A DNA stretch of 64,000 nt, from positions 78,246 to 142,245 of the forward strand of contig CAIQHB010000056.1 in NCBI GenBank assembly GCA_903871465.1, read 5' to 3'. The stretch comes from an uncultured Methanosarcinales archaeon. Lineage in GTDB: Archaea; Halobacteriota; Methanosarcinia; Methanotrichales; Methanotrichaceae. The translations under genes and the position numbers were made by a program. A model generated the notes under the pieces. That model was not told where the DNA came from and did no database searches. It worked only from the letters and a program-made list of their open reading frames with translations. Position 1 is the stretch's first letter; each line of letters starts with the position of its first letter. This document shows, in pieces, positions 7,995-16,401 of the stretch.

Positions 7995-9353
7995 TCAAAC
8001 CTCCGTAAGGAAGCGCCCGAGGTAATTCCTTAGAGAAGCGTAATTTCCGTTCATCTTCTCAAAGTGCTCCTCCAGCTCATCCAGCCGGGCCATGACCTGC
8101 GGCAAAGCCGGATTTATGCCAGTGAGTCTAACGATCTCCTCCGGGAATTTGGCTGGGTCCGCCGTCTCCAACGAGATGCATGGACTCCAGTCCCCGCACT
8201 CGTTCAGATACTTCACGAGGCCTGCCCATGCGACTGCCCCATGGGGTTCCAGAAGGACTCCATATTGGCTATAAGCCTCTTTGATGGTCTGCCGGGTAAC
8301 GTCGTCCGTGATAGAAACGGCATAAAGGTCCTTATGCATAGCAATAAGGTCCGGCTGCCTGGAAACCCGTCCCGTCTCGTCCATCTGACCGCCGTAAAGG
8401 CAGAAGAGCCTTGCCAGGTTGCTGGGGTGGCCGACGTTCATGGCATTGGATATGCAGTTCTTGCTGGGCCGGATGGGCTCGTAGACGCCCGTCTGCATAA
8501 AGCCTGGAAATTCATCGTTCTCGTTCGTCGCTACCACAAACTTATGCACGGGAAGGCCCATCTTCATGGCGATGAGCCCTCCCATGAGGTCGCCGAAATT
8601 GCCGCTGGGCACTGAGAAGACGATCTCTTCTCCGTGAAGTGCCGCGCGCGAGCGGGCGTAGAAGTAATAAACTGCCTGGGGCAGTAGTCTGCCTATATTT
8701 ATAGAATTGGCTGAGGAGAGATTGAGCCCGCGCAGTTCGGGATCGACAAACGCCTGTTTGACCAGGGCCTGGCAGTCATCGAACTTGCCATTTATTGCCA
8801 GCGGGAAGACATTCTTGCCTAAGGTGGTCATCTGGCGGCGCTGCCTGACCGTCACCTCTTTCTCAGGAAATAATACAACTACTTTTATGTTGTCCAGGCC
8901 AAAAAAAGCGTGAGCTACGGCAGAACCGGTATCTCCAGAGGTGGCGGTGAGTATAATGATGCTCTTGCCGTCCTCCTTCAGGAAGTATTGTATCATCCTG
9001 CCCATGAGCCGGGCAGCGAAGTCCTTGAAGGAGCATGTAGGGCCTTGATCCAGTCGCAGTACGTATTTTTCGTCATAGACGCGCTCCATTGGAACCTCAT
9101 AATTGTAGGCGTCCTGCAACATATTTCTCAGAGCGGAGTCTGTGATCAGATCGCCCAAGTAAGGCTTGACGACTTCATAAGCGATCTGTGGATAGCTCAT
9201 CTTGGGAAATTCCTCGATAATGCTCTCGGGGATCCGGGGAATCTGCTCAGGCATAAAGAGCCCCTTATCCGGGGCCTGGCCCATCAGGAGCGCCTGCCGA
9301 AAGTCCACACGCTCGAAGTGGCCGTTGGTGCTGAAGAACTTGATAAGAGACAT
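7995..9353 (-). CDS. thrC: Threonine synthase (PLP-dependent)
   Basis: A 452-residue fold-type II PLP enzyme that converts O-phosphohomoserine to threonine. The N-terminus GLFMPEQIPRIP and the length match the longer class of threonine synthase. The PLP lysine is K110 in GPTCSFKDFAARLMGR, the SGNFGDLMGG loop is the phosphate-binding region, and TSGDTGSAVAHAFFG is well conserved. It is the first gene of a two-gene unit with the methionine synthase and abuts it without a gap. Confidence 0.93.
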   Translation of the reverse strand: MSLIKFFSTNGHFERVDFRQALLMGQAPDKGLFMPEQIPRIPESIIEEFPKMSYPQIAYEVVKPYLGDLITDSALRNMLQDAYNYEVPMERVYDEKYVLRLDQGPTCSFKDFAARLMGRMIQYFLKEDGKSIIILTATSGDTGSAVAHAFFGLDNIKVVVLFPEKEVTVRQRRQMTTLGKNVFPLAINGKFDDCQALVKQAFVDPELRGLNLSSANSINIGRLLPQAVYYFYARSRAALHGEEIVFSVPSGNFGDLMGGLIAMKMGLPVHKFVVATNENDEFPGFMQTGVYEPIRPSKNCISNAMNVGHPSNLARLFCLYGGQMDETGRVSRQPDLIAMHKDLYAVSITDDVTRQTIKEAYSQYGVLLEPHGAVAWAGLVKYLNECGDWSPCISLETADPAKFPEEIVRLTGINPALPQVMARLDELEEHFEKMNGNYASLRNYLGRFLTEV

Positions 9354-9457
9354 GGTCCCATGAAATTAGGCGGAATTGATCTTTAAGCCTTTGCCAGACA
9401 ATTTCGTTATGTGATGCAGGATGCAATTGACTGGCAGTAAAAGCGAAACAAAAAATT

Positions 9458-10318
9458 TTAGGCCACTGTCTTCTTGCAGTGATCCACAAGGGCCCTCAAG
9501 ATGTCGGTATCCTTCAGCATTCCCATCAGCTTCTGGCTGGATGTGACCACGGGCATCTGATCTATCCGGTTCTTGCGCATAACGGCCGCGCATTCGCTCA
9601 CCTCATCGTTTTTAAACGCAGTTTTGGGCGGCACCATAGCCTCGCGAACGGGAATATTGCGGAGCCTGATACGAGAAACGGAATAGTACTTGCTGATGGT
9701 CTGCATTACCCGATCCCACATCCAGGTGTCCTCTCCAGCGTCAGCAGACATATCCGTCTTCTCCACGAATTCCTCGATCACGCTGGCTTTGATGAGGTCC
9801 CTGTCTGAGATTATTCCCACCAGCTTAAGGTCGCTATCTATGACAGGGCATGCTTCCACGGCAGCATATTCCATGATCGATCCGGCAATAGTCAAGGGCA
9901 TCTCGCTCCAGAGCACCACGGTCTCCTTTTCCAGGTACGACTCAATGCTTTCGGTTATTTTCATTTCCTCTGCAACGCGGATGATATCGGCAACGGTAAG
10001 TATCCCCACCAGCTCTTTGCCTTCCACTACCGGAAGCCGTTTTATGCCGTGCCGGATAAGCAGTTCAGAGGCCTCAACGATGCTCTTCTCCGGGCCTATC
10101 ACAACCGGATCACGAGTCATGAGCAGAGCTGTCTGATCTTCCTCGCGATTGCGGAGCAGGTCGGTCCTGGTGATCATTCCCACTACCTCGCCCTTCTTTA
10201 CCACGGGAAGTCCGGACACCTTCCGGTCTTGCAGCGTCTTTAATACATCGTCCCTGTTGCCGGGGATGGCTACATAGGCCACACTCTTGACCATCACGTC
10301 CCTGACGAGAAAGCTCAA
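9458..10318 (-). CDS. Four-CBS-domain protein
   Basis: A 286-residue protein made of four CBS motifs. They start near residues 1, 68, 130 and 225 and are marked by repeated GLPVV/RLPVV, VGxIT and DLxRA elements. Two Bateman modules of this kind normally bind adenine nucleotides or S-adenosylmethionine and act as energy or ligand sensors. The start is a TTG two bases after the stop of the universal-stress gene, with GAGGGAA seven bases upstream. It has no catalytic domain, so its target is another protein that cannot be named here. Confidence 0.85.
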   Translation of the reverse strand: MSFLVRDVMVKSVAYVAIPGNRDDVLKTLQDRKVSGLPVVKKGEVVGMITRTDLLRNREEDQTALLMTRDPVVIGPEKSIVEASELLIRHGIKRLPVVEGKELVGILTVADIIRVAEEMKITESIESYLEKETVVLWSEMPLTIAGSIMEYAAVEACPVIDSDLKLVGIISDRDLIKASVIEEFVEKTDMSADAGEDTWMWDRVMQTISKYYSVSRIRLRNIPVREAMVPPKTAFKNDEVSECAAVMRKNRIDQMPVVTSSQKLMGMLKDTDILRALVDHCKKTVA

Positions 10319-10320
10319 GA

Positions 10321-10752
10321 TTATTCCCTCGGAATCGTTAAGACAGGAATACCGGAGTTGCGAACCACTTTTTCGGCCACGCTCCCCAGAAGGAACTTAT
10401 CAAGACCGGTGCGTCCCACAGCGCCGATGATGATTACGCTCATGCCTGCCTTTTTCGCATAGCTTATGATCTCGCTGCTGGGATGGCCCTCCACAACAGC
10501 ACTCTCGAAGGAGACGCCCACTTCCTTGGCCAGCTTCTCCACCTCTTTCACGGCTTCCTTTCCTTCTTTGAGGAGGAGCTCACGGATGCTGAATAGAAGC
10601 ATGTCATCCGGCAGATGAGCAGTTCGTTCCGTGTCTGCCACATAGAGGGCAGTTACCTTTCCACCTGATATCTTGCCCAGCTCCAGGGCCACCTTGGCAG
10701 CCCTCAATCCGTGCTCGGATCCGTCGGTTGCAACCAGAATCTTCTCAAACAT
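10321..10752 (-). CDS. Universal stress protein (UspA family)
   Basis: A 143-residue single-domain UspA protein. It has the N-terminal ILVATDGSEHGLRAAKVA segment and the ATP-binding signature GAVGRTGLDKFLLGSVAEKV, so it belongs to the nucleotide-binding subgroup. AGAGG precedes the ATG. It sits between the amidohydrolase and the CBS protein with very short gaps, which indicates one transcript. Pairing of Usp with CBS domains is common in archaea and suggests joint nucleotide sensing. Confidence 0.92.
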   Translation of the reverse strand: MFEKILVATDGSEHGLRAAKVALELGKISGGKVTALYVADTERTAHLPDDMLLFSIRELLLKEGKEAVKEVEKLAKEVGVSFESAVVEGHPSSEIISYAKKAGMSVIIIGAVGRTGLDKFLLGSVAEKVVRNSGIPVLTIPRE

Positions 10753-10761
10753 GATTTACCT

Positions 10762-11817
10762 CTAAAATATAGCTAATATGTCAGATGGCCCGGCTCTGCG
10801 CACAATGCTGGCCAACGGATCCCTTGATCCCCACAGGTTGTCCGAGTTCCTGTTTATGACCATCACTCTTGCCTCTTTTCCTTCCCGGATGGACCCAAGC
10901 CTCTGATCAAGTCCAATTATCTTGGCGCTATTTAGCGTGCACATCTTAAATACCTGTCTATCGTCATGCAGCAGGGCCTTAACCAGGAGATGCATCTCCT
11001 CGAATATATCCGGCGAGTTGAGCATGACGTTGTCTGTTCCAATTCCGAGCATTATGCCCTGCTCAACCATCTTTTTCACATTGGGCAGACCCACTCCGGT
11101 TACCAGATTGGATCTGGGACAGACCACGACCGGGATGTTGGCTCGGGCCACAGATCTCAAGTCCGACTCGTCTGCCCGGTTCATATGCACCAGGAAGTCG
11201 GGCTCCAGGGTGATGGAGTCGCATATATCATCACGAGCGGCCTCTCCGGCATGGATGGCCAGAGCCTGGCGGGCTTTGCGAGCCGAGGCCGTCACTGTCT
11301 TCAGGTAATCAAGATCGTGATCTCTGGTGCTGCTTATTCCCAGGCCCCAGCAGCTTTCCGGAGTATTCAATTCACCCTCACAGGGCCGGCCAAAGATGCG
11401 CATGAGAAGCGGCAAATCACGGGCAGCCTCCGTAAGCCTCAACAAGCCTTCCTCACCACCTTCTCGAAAGTCGGCAAAGGCACAGGTGCCTGTATTTACC
11501 ATCTCCATCAGGCTTCGCCTCATGCCCTCGATGATGAGCTCTCGAGGCGTTTCAGCCAGCAGACGTGCTTTTAATCCGTTTGGGCCCACAAGGTCGGAGA
11601 GCGGCAGGAAGGGCGGATCCTTGAAGGCAGAGTCGCCCACATGAACATGAGCATTGACGAAACGAGGGCAGACTATGCCCTCAAAATCAGCATCTATATG
11701 CCCCGTGCCAAACTCCTTTATGAATCCGTCCTGAAGGCTTACGTAGCCATCCAGGGACTGGAAATCATCCCCGTAGATTATGGTTCCCTGGAGCAGGATC
11801 TCACGCGATTGAGGCAT
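10762..11817 (-). CDS. Amidohydrolase family protein (SsnA/chlorohydrolase-like)
   Basis: A 351-residue metal-dependent hydrolase. The metal ligands are visible: FVNAHVHVGDS (H57, H59), the active-site IHAGE, LVHMNRADESD and the catalytic aspartate in GIGTDNVMLNSPDIF. The C-terminus closes the small beta-sandwich (LGSIREGKEARVMVIN). This places it in the cytosine-deaminase/SsnA/chlorohydrolase branch. The substrate is unknown, and a purine- or pterin-related deaminase is possible. It is the first gene of the operon with the Usp and CBS genes. Confidence 0.85.
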   Translation of the reverse strand: MPQSREILLQGTIIYGDDFQSLDGYVSLQDGFIKEFGTGHIDADFEGIVCPRFVNAHVHVGDSAFKDPPFLPLSDLVGPNGLKARLLAETPRELIIEGMRRSLMEMVNTGTCAFADFREGGEEGLLRLTEAARDLPLLMRIFGRPCEGELNTPESCWGLGISSTRDHDLDYLKTVTASARKARQALAIHAGEAARDDICDSITLEPDFLVHMNRADESDLRSVARANIPVVVCPRSNLVTGVGLPNVKKMVEQGIMLGIGTDNVMLNSPDIFEEMHLLVKALLHDDRQVFKMCTLNSAKIIGLDQRLGSIREGKEARVMVINRNSDNLWGSRDPLASIVRRAGPSDILAIF

Positions 11818-11881
11818 CTCTCCATCTAGGGCAGGTAAGCTATTTAGCTTCTCTTGGGCATATTATTGGCGGTGCAGACTA

Positions 11882-12547
11882 TTGGCCAGGCCCTTCATAT
11901 TCATCAACAGCGCCATGAGCGCGGACGGCAAGATCAGCTCAGTGAATCGTAAGCAGGTACGGATCTCCGGTCAGGCGGACTTGGCCAGAGTTGACGCGCT
12001 TCGCGCTGGATCCGACGCTATCATGGTGGGAATTGGAACCGTGCTGGCAGACGATCCCGGCTTGAGGGTGAAGTCGAAAAACTTTCGCGAGGAGAGACAG
12101 GCGTTGGGATTGCCGGAAAACCCGCTGCGCATTGTGGCTGACAGCCGGGCTCGCACCCCGCCTGATGCAAAGATCTTGGGTCCAGGGTGCCTGATCGCCG
12201 TCTCCCGTTCTGCGCCAGAGGATAGACTGGAAAGTCTCTCGTCGAAGTGTGAGATCATAAAATGCGGCGTCGAGAGCGTGGATGCGGCGGAGTTGATGGC
12301 TCTGCTTTATGATCGCGGCATAAAGCGTCTGATGGTGGAAGGCGGAGCACGGCTCAACTGGTCGCTCATCGAGCAGGGGCTGGTGGATGAGCTTTATGTC
12401 TACATCGGAGGGATGATCATCGGTGGAGAGAATGCACCCACCCTCGTGGATGGCCAGGGATTTCGAGAGTCTTTTCCCCGCCTGAGGTTGGACTCAGTGG
12501 AGCGGCTGGACGAGGGCGTGCTTCTCAAGTGGAGCCTGGCTCTGTGA
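11882..12547 (+). CDS. Diamino-ribosylamino-pyrimidinone-phosphate reductase (riboflavin/F420 pathway)
   Basis: A 221-residue RibD C-terminal/dihydrofolate-reductase-like protein matching the archaeal ArfC/Rib7 group, which reduces the ribosyl side chain of the pyrimidine intermediate in riboflavin and F420 synthesis. Family marks are INSAMSADGKI near residue 8, SDAIMVGIGTVLADDPGL, and LMVEGGARLNWSLIEQGLVD near the C-terminus. The start is TTG at 11882; a GGCGGTG run lies about ten bases upstream. It is divergent from the amidohydrolase operon. Confidence 0.88.
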   Translation: MARPFIFINSAMSADGKISSVNRKQVRISGQADLARVDALRAGSDAIMVGIGTVLADDPGLRVKSKNFREERQALGLPENPLRIVADSRARTPPDAKILGPGCLIAVSRSAPEDRLESLSSKCEIIKCGVESVDAAELMALLYDRGIKRLMVEGGARLNWSLIEQGLVDELYVYIGGMIIGGENAPTLVDGQGFRESFPRLRLDSVERLDEGVLLKWSLAL

Positions 12548-13000
12548 CACTATTCATCTGTGGTTGAAAACATCGCGAGCTCGCCGGCTCTCAGCGGTTA
12601 CGGACGTTCACCACAGAGGAGATGCTGAATTTTCTGGCCAAAAAATCGATCCGATCACGACAAACGATTCTTACGCGGCCTGGAGAGAAGGCCAGTATGA
12701 CGATTTGGTTTTAAGCATAAGCCTGGCTGACTGACGGGAAAAAGTGCCCCGAAACGACCACGCTTAACCTCCACAAGACTCCGATTCATCATCGGCCTCC
12801 CACGGTGGACGGCGACGGCTTTAGATGCGGTTATTATGGGTGAAAACTTCATTATCCTTTGACGGCGATTAAGTACGGGTAAAAATAGCCACGCTTCACA
12901 AAGCGTATCTGTAGATATCATATCATCCACCCTTGTATCTTCCAATCATGCAGGAATTTTGCAAAGTTTTTAGTTAGATCCTTCGATGCTGAACAAAGTA
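12548..13000. other. Intergenic stretch before the first sheath gene
   Basis: About 450 bases with no convincing gene on either strand. One minus-strand frame crosses it but has no family resemblance. The last 50 bases are the promoter and leader of the downstream sheath gene; only a weak T-rich element (GTTTTTAGTTAG, about 12965) sits where a TATA box would be expected. Confidence 0.45.
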
Positions 13001-13016
13001 AGGAGGGAATCGAACG
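13001..13016 (+). promoter_or_regulatory. Shine-Dalgarno and proposed ACG start of sheath gene 1
   Basis: AGGAGGG at 13001-13007 is followed six bases later by ACG at 13014-13016, then codons for KRLLILAVLAVTLIG, a normal signal peptide. An in-frame TAA lies at 12999-13001, and no ATG, GTG or TTG comes before the signal peptide core. The paralogue at 17.37 kb has the same arrangement. Confidence 0.6.
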
Positions 13017-13793
13017 AAAAGACTACTGATTTTAGCGGTATTGGCGGTTACGCTAATTGGCATGGCAAGCGCAGCCAACTACATGTACGAAAAGGCGTCC
13101 GTCAAGGGTGTCGGCTACAAGAACGTAGAAATGATCGTTTCCACTCAGTATGGTTTTATGGGCCAGAAGCTGGTAGAAAAGGAATCTGGTTCCGGTAATG
13201 TCATCACCGAGAAGAGCGAGCTTGAGGCCGAGAGGCAACTGGTGAGAGATGGAATGCCAATCGGCGGAATAGGTGAATTCGGTAATGAATTGCTGTCGAC
13301 TTGTGCCTTCCCAACCGGTCGAACCTGCATCATGGATTACATCAACTTCACTAAAGAAGCTGAGTTCGAGTACATGCCCGTGTCTTACCAGACCGGTACC
13401 TATGACCAGAAGTGGGTAGAAAAATTGTGCGTACAGAACTACAGGATCGGCGCTGTGCTGACCGAGATGTACACCCATGCCGAGCATCTCCAAAAGACAA
13501 CCGAAGTTAAAACCAGGGGCTATGGCATCACTAGAGATTTCGGTCCAGGTGGATGCCCAGCTTGCTGTACCGGTGTTCTAGAGGCAAACCTGAACAGCAA
13601 CGTCATCGGCGTCGCCCACATCGGATGGATCTCCCGTGATCCCAAGGCAGACGATCAGCTCAAAGGTCGCCATGCTGAGTATGGCAGATCTGTCGAGGAC
13701 CTCACTGGTGTCTTCTCCATCGAGAAATTCATTCAGCTCTGGGGTAACTCCACATGCGGTGCCATCAGCGTGGATTGGCTGCCTTGCGTGTAA
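13014..13793 (+). CDS. MspA-like major sheath protein, short form
   Basis: If initiated at the ACG, this is a 259-residue secreted protein with a 20-residue signal peptide (KR n-region, Leu/Val core, cleavage after ASA). The mature protein is rich in Tyr, Glu, Gly and Cys, for example ANYMYEKASVKGVGYKNVEM, and ends in WGNSTCGAISVDWLPCV. I identify it as a sheath protein of the Methanothrix MspA type, which is known to form an amyloid-like tubular sheath; this is from memory of the family, not a search. It is nearly identical to the gene at 16402-17367 in its N-terminal 70 and C-terminal 150 residues, but about 62 residues of the central region are missing or replaced. A TTG at 13041 would give a signal peptide with no charged end and is considered unlikely. 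Confidence 0.7.
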   Translation, partial: TKRLLILAVLAVTLIGMASAANYMYEKASVKGVGYKNVEMIVSTQYGFMGQKLVEKESGSGNVITEKSELEAERQLVRDGMPIGGIGEFGNELLSTCAFPTGRTCIMDYINFTKEAEFEYMPVSYQTGTYDQKWVEKLCVQNYRIGAVLTEMYTHAEHLQKTTEVKTRGYGITRDFGPGGCPACCTGVLEANLNSNVIGVAHIGWISRDPKADDQLKGRHAEYGRSVEDLTGVFSIEKFIQLWGNSTCGAISVDWLPCV

Positions 13794-13813
13794 TCGTGGT
13801 TAGGCCCATCTCC

Positions 13814-13819
13814 TTTTTT
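13814..13819 (+). terminator. T-run downstream of sheath gene 1
   Basis: Six T residues about 20 bases after the stop codon, with a second T5 at about 13859. Archaeal transcription commonly stops at such runs without a hairpin. Confidence 0.35.
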
Positions 13820-13909
13820 AAGCTTGTAGTACATATAACCTGCACGAATCCGTTCCTCTTTTTAGCATTCTCTTAACTGGCCCTATTTTCGCTTCTGGCA
13901 AAATTCCCT

Positions 13910-14036
13910 ATTCCATAGACTATGGAATTAATTATCGACAATTGCAAGCTATCGAAAAAGCAGCATCAACTAGAATCAAATTGTGGCCCACAATCCAGAG
14001 CGCAACATCCCGACATTACGAGGACGAAAGCATGTT
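13910..14036 (+). repeat. Intergenic direct repeat, copy A
   Basis: About 125 bases that recur with roughly 80-85 percent identity by eye at 16162-16287. The repeat starts with a perfect 9-bp inverted repeat, ATTCCATAG/CTATGGAAT, around one base at 13919. It contains the shared blocks CGACAATTGC, CTATCGAAAAAGCAGCATC and GGCCCACAATCCA, and ends at CGAAAGCAT before an AT-rich TATA-like run. Weaker similarity continues both ways. No reading frame is conserved between the copies, so this is either a structured RNA or a duplicated regulatory or 3-prime flank. Confidence 0.7.
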
Positions 14037-14289
14037 TATAAAATTGTGCCGACCGCATATAGCTCCCTTGAATGTTGTGCAAGATCAGTGCGTGTAACAT
14101 GCAGATAGAGACGCCAATATAATCGCCGGCCAGATCGGATCTTCTGGATCAGGCAAGGGCAGATCTGATGCATGGCAGATCAAGACCGTTGCCAGCGGAC
14201 AGGTACAAGGCTAAGTCCGAGCATTACCAATTGCTTAAGTCTTCAATGCAAAATAGATATAGTAGTCGATATAAGTCATTCTGATCTCC

Positions 14290-15507
14290 ATGTCTCCTTG
14301 GGCACTCTGGCTCTGCATAGTTCTCTATATTGGATCAGGAGCAGCAGAAGATGTGCCTTTCATCTTTGACACTAATGTCTCTGGTGTATCTAGCTATACC
14401 GCTGCTCAATTTGAGCAGGCTCATGCCTCATCAACAGACCTCATAGGTGTGCCTATCGTAATACAACCTGCGGATAACGAGACCTTAGATTTTCCCGTTA
14501 CTGGCGGAGGCAACACACCCGAAGGTACTACAGAAAAGAAAGTAGACGACCTCAAGATCGAATTCGATGCACGTGTGGAGCCTGAAAACCCGCGAGTAAA
14601 TGATGAAGCAGTCGTGCTTGCGCTCAAATACCCTGGCGATCTCACCATCGATCAGATAGCCTCAATTTACAGTTACCTAAAAAATGGTGATGGTTCCAAG
14701 AAAGGTTGGGGCTATGTGCGGGATCCAAGAGGCATTGATTACATAAGATACGCCAATGCCTCATTAAAACTGGGTGACCGGGCCAATTGCGTGGGTGGAG
14801 GTGACTGTGACGATTTTGCCATCCTCATGGCTGCGCTGGTGGAATCCATAGGTGGGACCACCAGAATTATTCTGGCTCGCAATAATACTACAGGCGGCCA
14901 TGCTTATACTGAAGTCTATCTTGGGAATCTTGATGCGAGCAGCCGGATCGAAGATATCATCAACAGGCTAAAAGAAAAGTTTGATACGGATAAGATCTAT
15001 ACTCATATCGATACAGATACCAAAGATGTATGGCTCAATCTCGACTGGGGTCCAGACGAAAAAGGGAACACACATCCGGGCGGTCCTTTTTACCAGGGAG
15101 ACCGGCACATAGTTCTCTGCATTAGGGATCACTATAAGAAGGCCGCATTAAGCCCTAGTGAGGCATCTTTGAAAGACGACAAGTTTGAGGATATATCAGA
15201 ACCGACTGCAGATAAATTCTCAACAGATACGGGGATAACAAACTCAAAAAACGATGGACAGAATGATCCAGCTATCGCTTTTTGCATCAAACGTGGTAAT
15301 ATATACGAAAACGGCATATGCACATTACCGGGTGGGTCATCATGTGACGTATTGGATTTCTATAGAGGAGACTGCATTTTAGCAGGTAAACGAGGTGTAG
15401 GCTCAACTGTATCAAGAACTGGAAGCACAGCCGTTGGGAGTGGTGGAAGCTACAGTTCGAGTAGCTCAGGCTCTTCATCGATGAGCATCTCTACGAACTA
15501 TGACTAG
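14290..15507 (+). CDS. Secreted transglutaminase-like protein with Ser-rich tail
   Basis: A 405-residue protein with a signal peptide (about residues 1-19), an N-terminal module (residues 21-130, DVPFIFDTN to SIYSYL) shared with three other proteins in the window, and a transglutaminase-like core. The Cys-His-Asp triad is visible as C173 in GGGDCDDFAIL, H204 in GGHAYTEVYLG and D252 in WLNLDWG. Such folds can be cross-linking acyltransferases or cysteine peptidases; which applies is unknown. The C-terminal 100 residues hold two cysteine pairs and end in a Ser/Gly tail beginning GVGSTVSRTGST, also found on an unrelated protein at 24.2 kb. It lies between two copies of an intergenic repeat and two sheath genes. 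Confidence 0.85.
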   Translation: MSPWALWLCIVLYIGSGAAEDVPFIFDTNVSGVSSYTAAQFEQAHASSTDLIGVPIVIQPADNETLDFPVTGGGNTPEGTTEKKVDDLKIEFDARVEPENPRVNDEAVVLALKYPGDLTIDQIASIYSYLKNGDGSKKGWGYVRDPRGIDYIRYANASLKLGDRANCVGGGDCDDFAILMAALVESIGGTTRIILARNNTTGGHAYTEVYLGNLDASSRIEDIINRLKEKFDTDKIYTHIDTDTKDVWLNLDWGPDEKGNTHPGGPFYQGDRHIVLCIRDHYKKAALSPSEASLKDDKFEDISEPTADKFSTDTGITNSKNDGQNDPAIAFCIKRGNIYENGICTLPGGSSCDVLDFYRGDCILAGKRGVGSTVSRTGSTAVGSGGSYSSSSSGSSSMSISTNYD

Positions 15508-15572
15508 CCAGAAATCGCTTAGCCAATTTTAATTATAATATTAATAAAAAAATAGATTTTAGAATCCAGCCC

Positions 15573-15653
15573 CTAAAACACATCGATGGTTAGGTAGTTG
15601 CTGGGCTTATCGAATATTGTGGACAAAGTCACGTGTCTACCTGGTGTGTCTGC
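15573..15653 (-). pseudogene. Remnant of the new secreted beta-domain family
   Basis: The minus strand reads ADTPGRHVTLS, then TIFDKPSNYLTIDVF and a stop: the exact C-terminal 26 residues of the domain in the genes at 26.87 kb and 27.64 kb. Just upstream, the frame hits TAA and similarity fades. It is a truncated copy left between the transglutaminase-like gene and the cysteine-rich gene. Confidence 0.75.
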
Positions 15654-15789
15654 ATTTTACAAATTAAGCCATAATTCGCCTGAAATTGCCATCGCTATTT
15701 GCCTAATCCTCAATCGTCATATGCTAATAAGTCTAGCTTAGGCTGTGAACTGCGAGCCAGTTCAGATAAGACGAATGAGGTGTAATTGA

Positions 15790-16107
15790 ATGAAGAAATT
15801 AGCAATCGTGTCAATAGTTCTGTTGCTTGCAGGAATCGGATTGGCTTTTGGAGAAGCAGGACACTGTGCAGGAAACTGCAACTGCCCTAGCGGTACAGCG
15901 TGTTCTCAATCGGTATGCGGGGCAAGCTGTGGAGGTTCGTGCACCCAAGATGCCTCTGTGACATCCTCATGTGGAACTCATTGCCCCGTAGGGAGATGCG
16001 GAGGCGCGAGTGGCTGCCAGGCTTGCTGCGGAGCTAACTGTGCGGCCTGTTGTGGCACAGCGGCTAATCAAGAAGCCCTGAGTACATATAACTCGCAAAA
16101 ATCTTAA
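15790..16107 (+). CDS. Small secreted cysteine-rich protein (16 Cys)
   Basis: A 105-residue protein with a signal peptide (KKLAIVSIVLLLAGIGLAFG) and a mature part of about 85 residues that contains 16 cysteines, many in CxxC, CxC and CC pairs (GGCQ-type and ACCGANCAACCG segments). It could be densely disulfide-bonded or metal-binding outside the cell. GAGGTG lies nine bases before the ATG. The C-terminal 17 residues lack cysteine. No family is recognised; the even cysteine count and the secretion signal favour disulfides. It sits inside the sheath island, 60 bases before repeat copy B. Confidence 0.75.
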   Translation: MKKLAIVSIVLLLAGIGLAFGEAGHCAGNCNCPSGTACSQSVCGASCGGSCTQDASVTSSCGTHCPVGRCGGASGCQACCGANCAACCGTAANQEALSTYNSQKS

Positions 16108-16161
16108 ACTCTTTTTCATTCTAGTCTCAATTGGTCTAAAATCGCTTCTGCCTACCTGAAC

Positions 16162-16287
16162 ATTCCAGACACTATGGAATGATTTGTCGACAATTGCGGG
16201 CTATCGAAAAAGCAGCATCCGCTAGAATCAATTGAGGCCCACAATCCATCGCGCAACATCAGGACCTAACGAGGTCGAAAGCATATT
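16162..16287 (+). repeat. Intergenic direct repeat, copy B
   Basis: Second copy of the 125-base repeat at 13910-14036, same orientation. The initial palindrome is reduced to ATTCCA/TGGAAT arms (16162-16167 and 16175-16180). It follows the cysteine-rich gene and ends before the convergent sheath gene 2. Further matches (AGTGCGTG near 16338 against 14088) suggest that the duplicated unit was once longer. Confidence 0.7.
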
Positions 16288-16401
16288 AATAAAAATATGA
16301 TGGGCACTGATTCTGTCCGGGATGAGGACTATATTTAAGTGCGTGCAACTATTGAAGACTGTCTGAGTTGACAAAAAAAAAGAGATGGGATTTATCTACG
16401 A

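Noticed and set aside
13041-13058. TTG at 13041 (and 17349) as the start of the sheath genes
   Set aside because: It would give a signal peptide without positive charge, lies too far from the Shine-Dalgarno, and is not conserved between the two copies.
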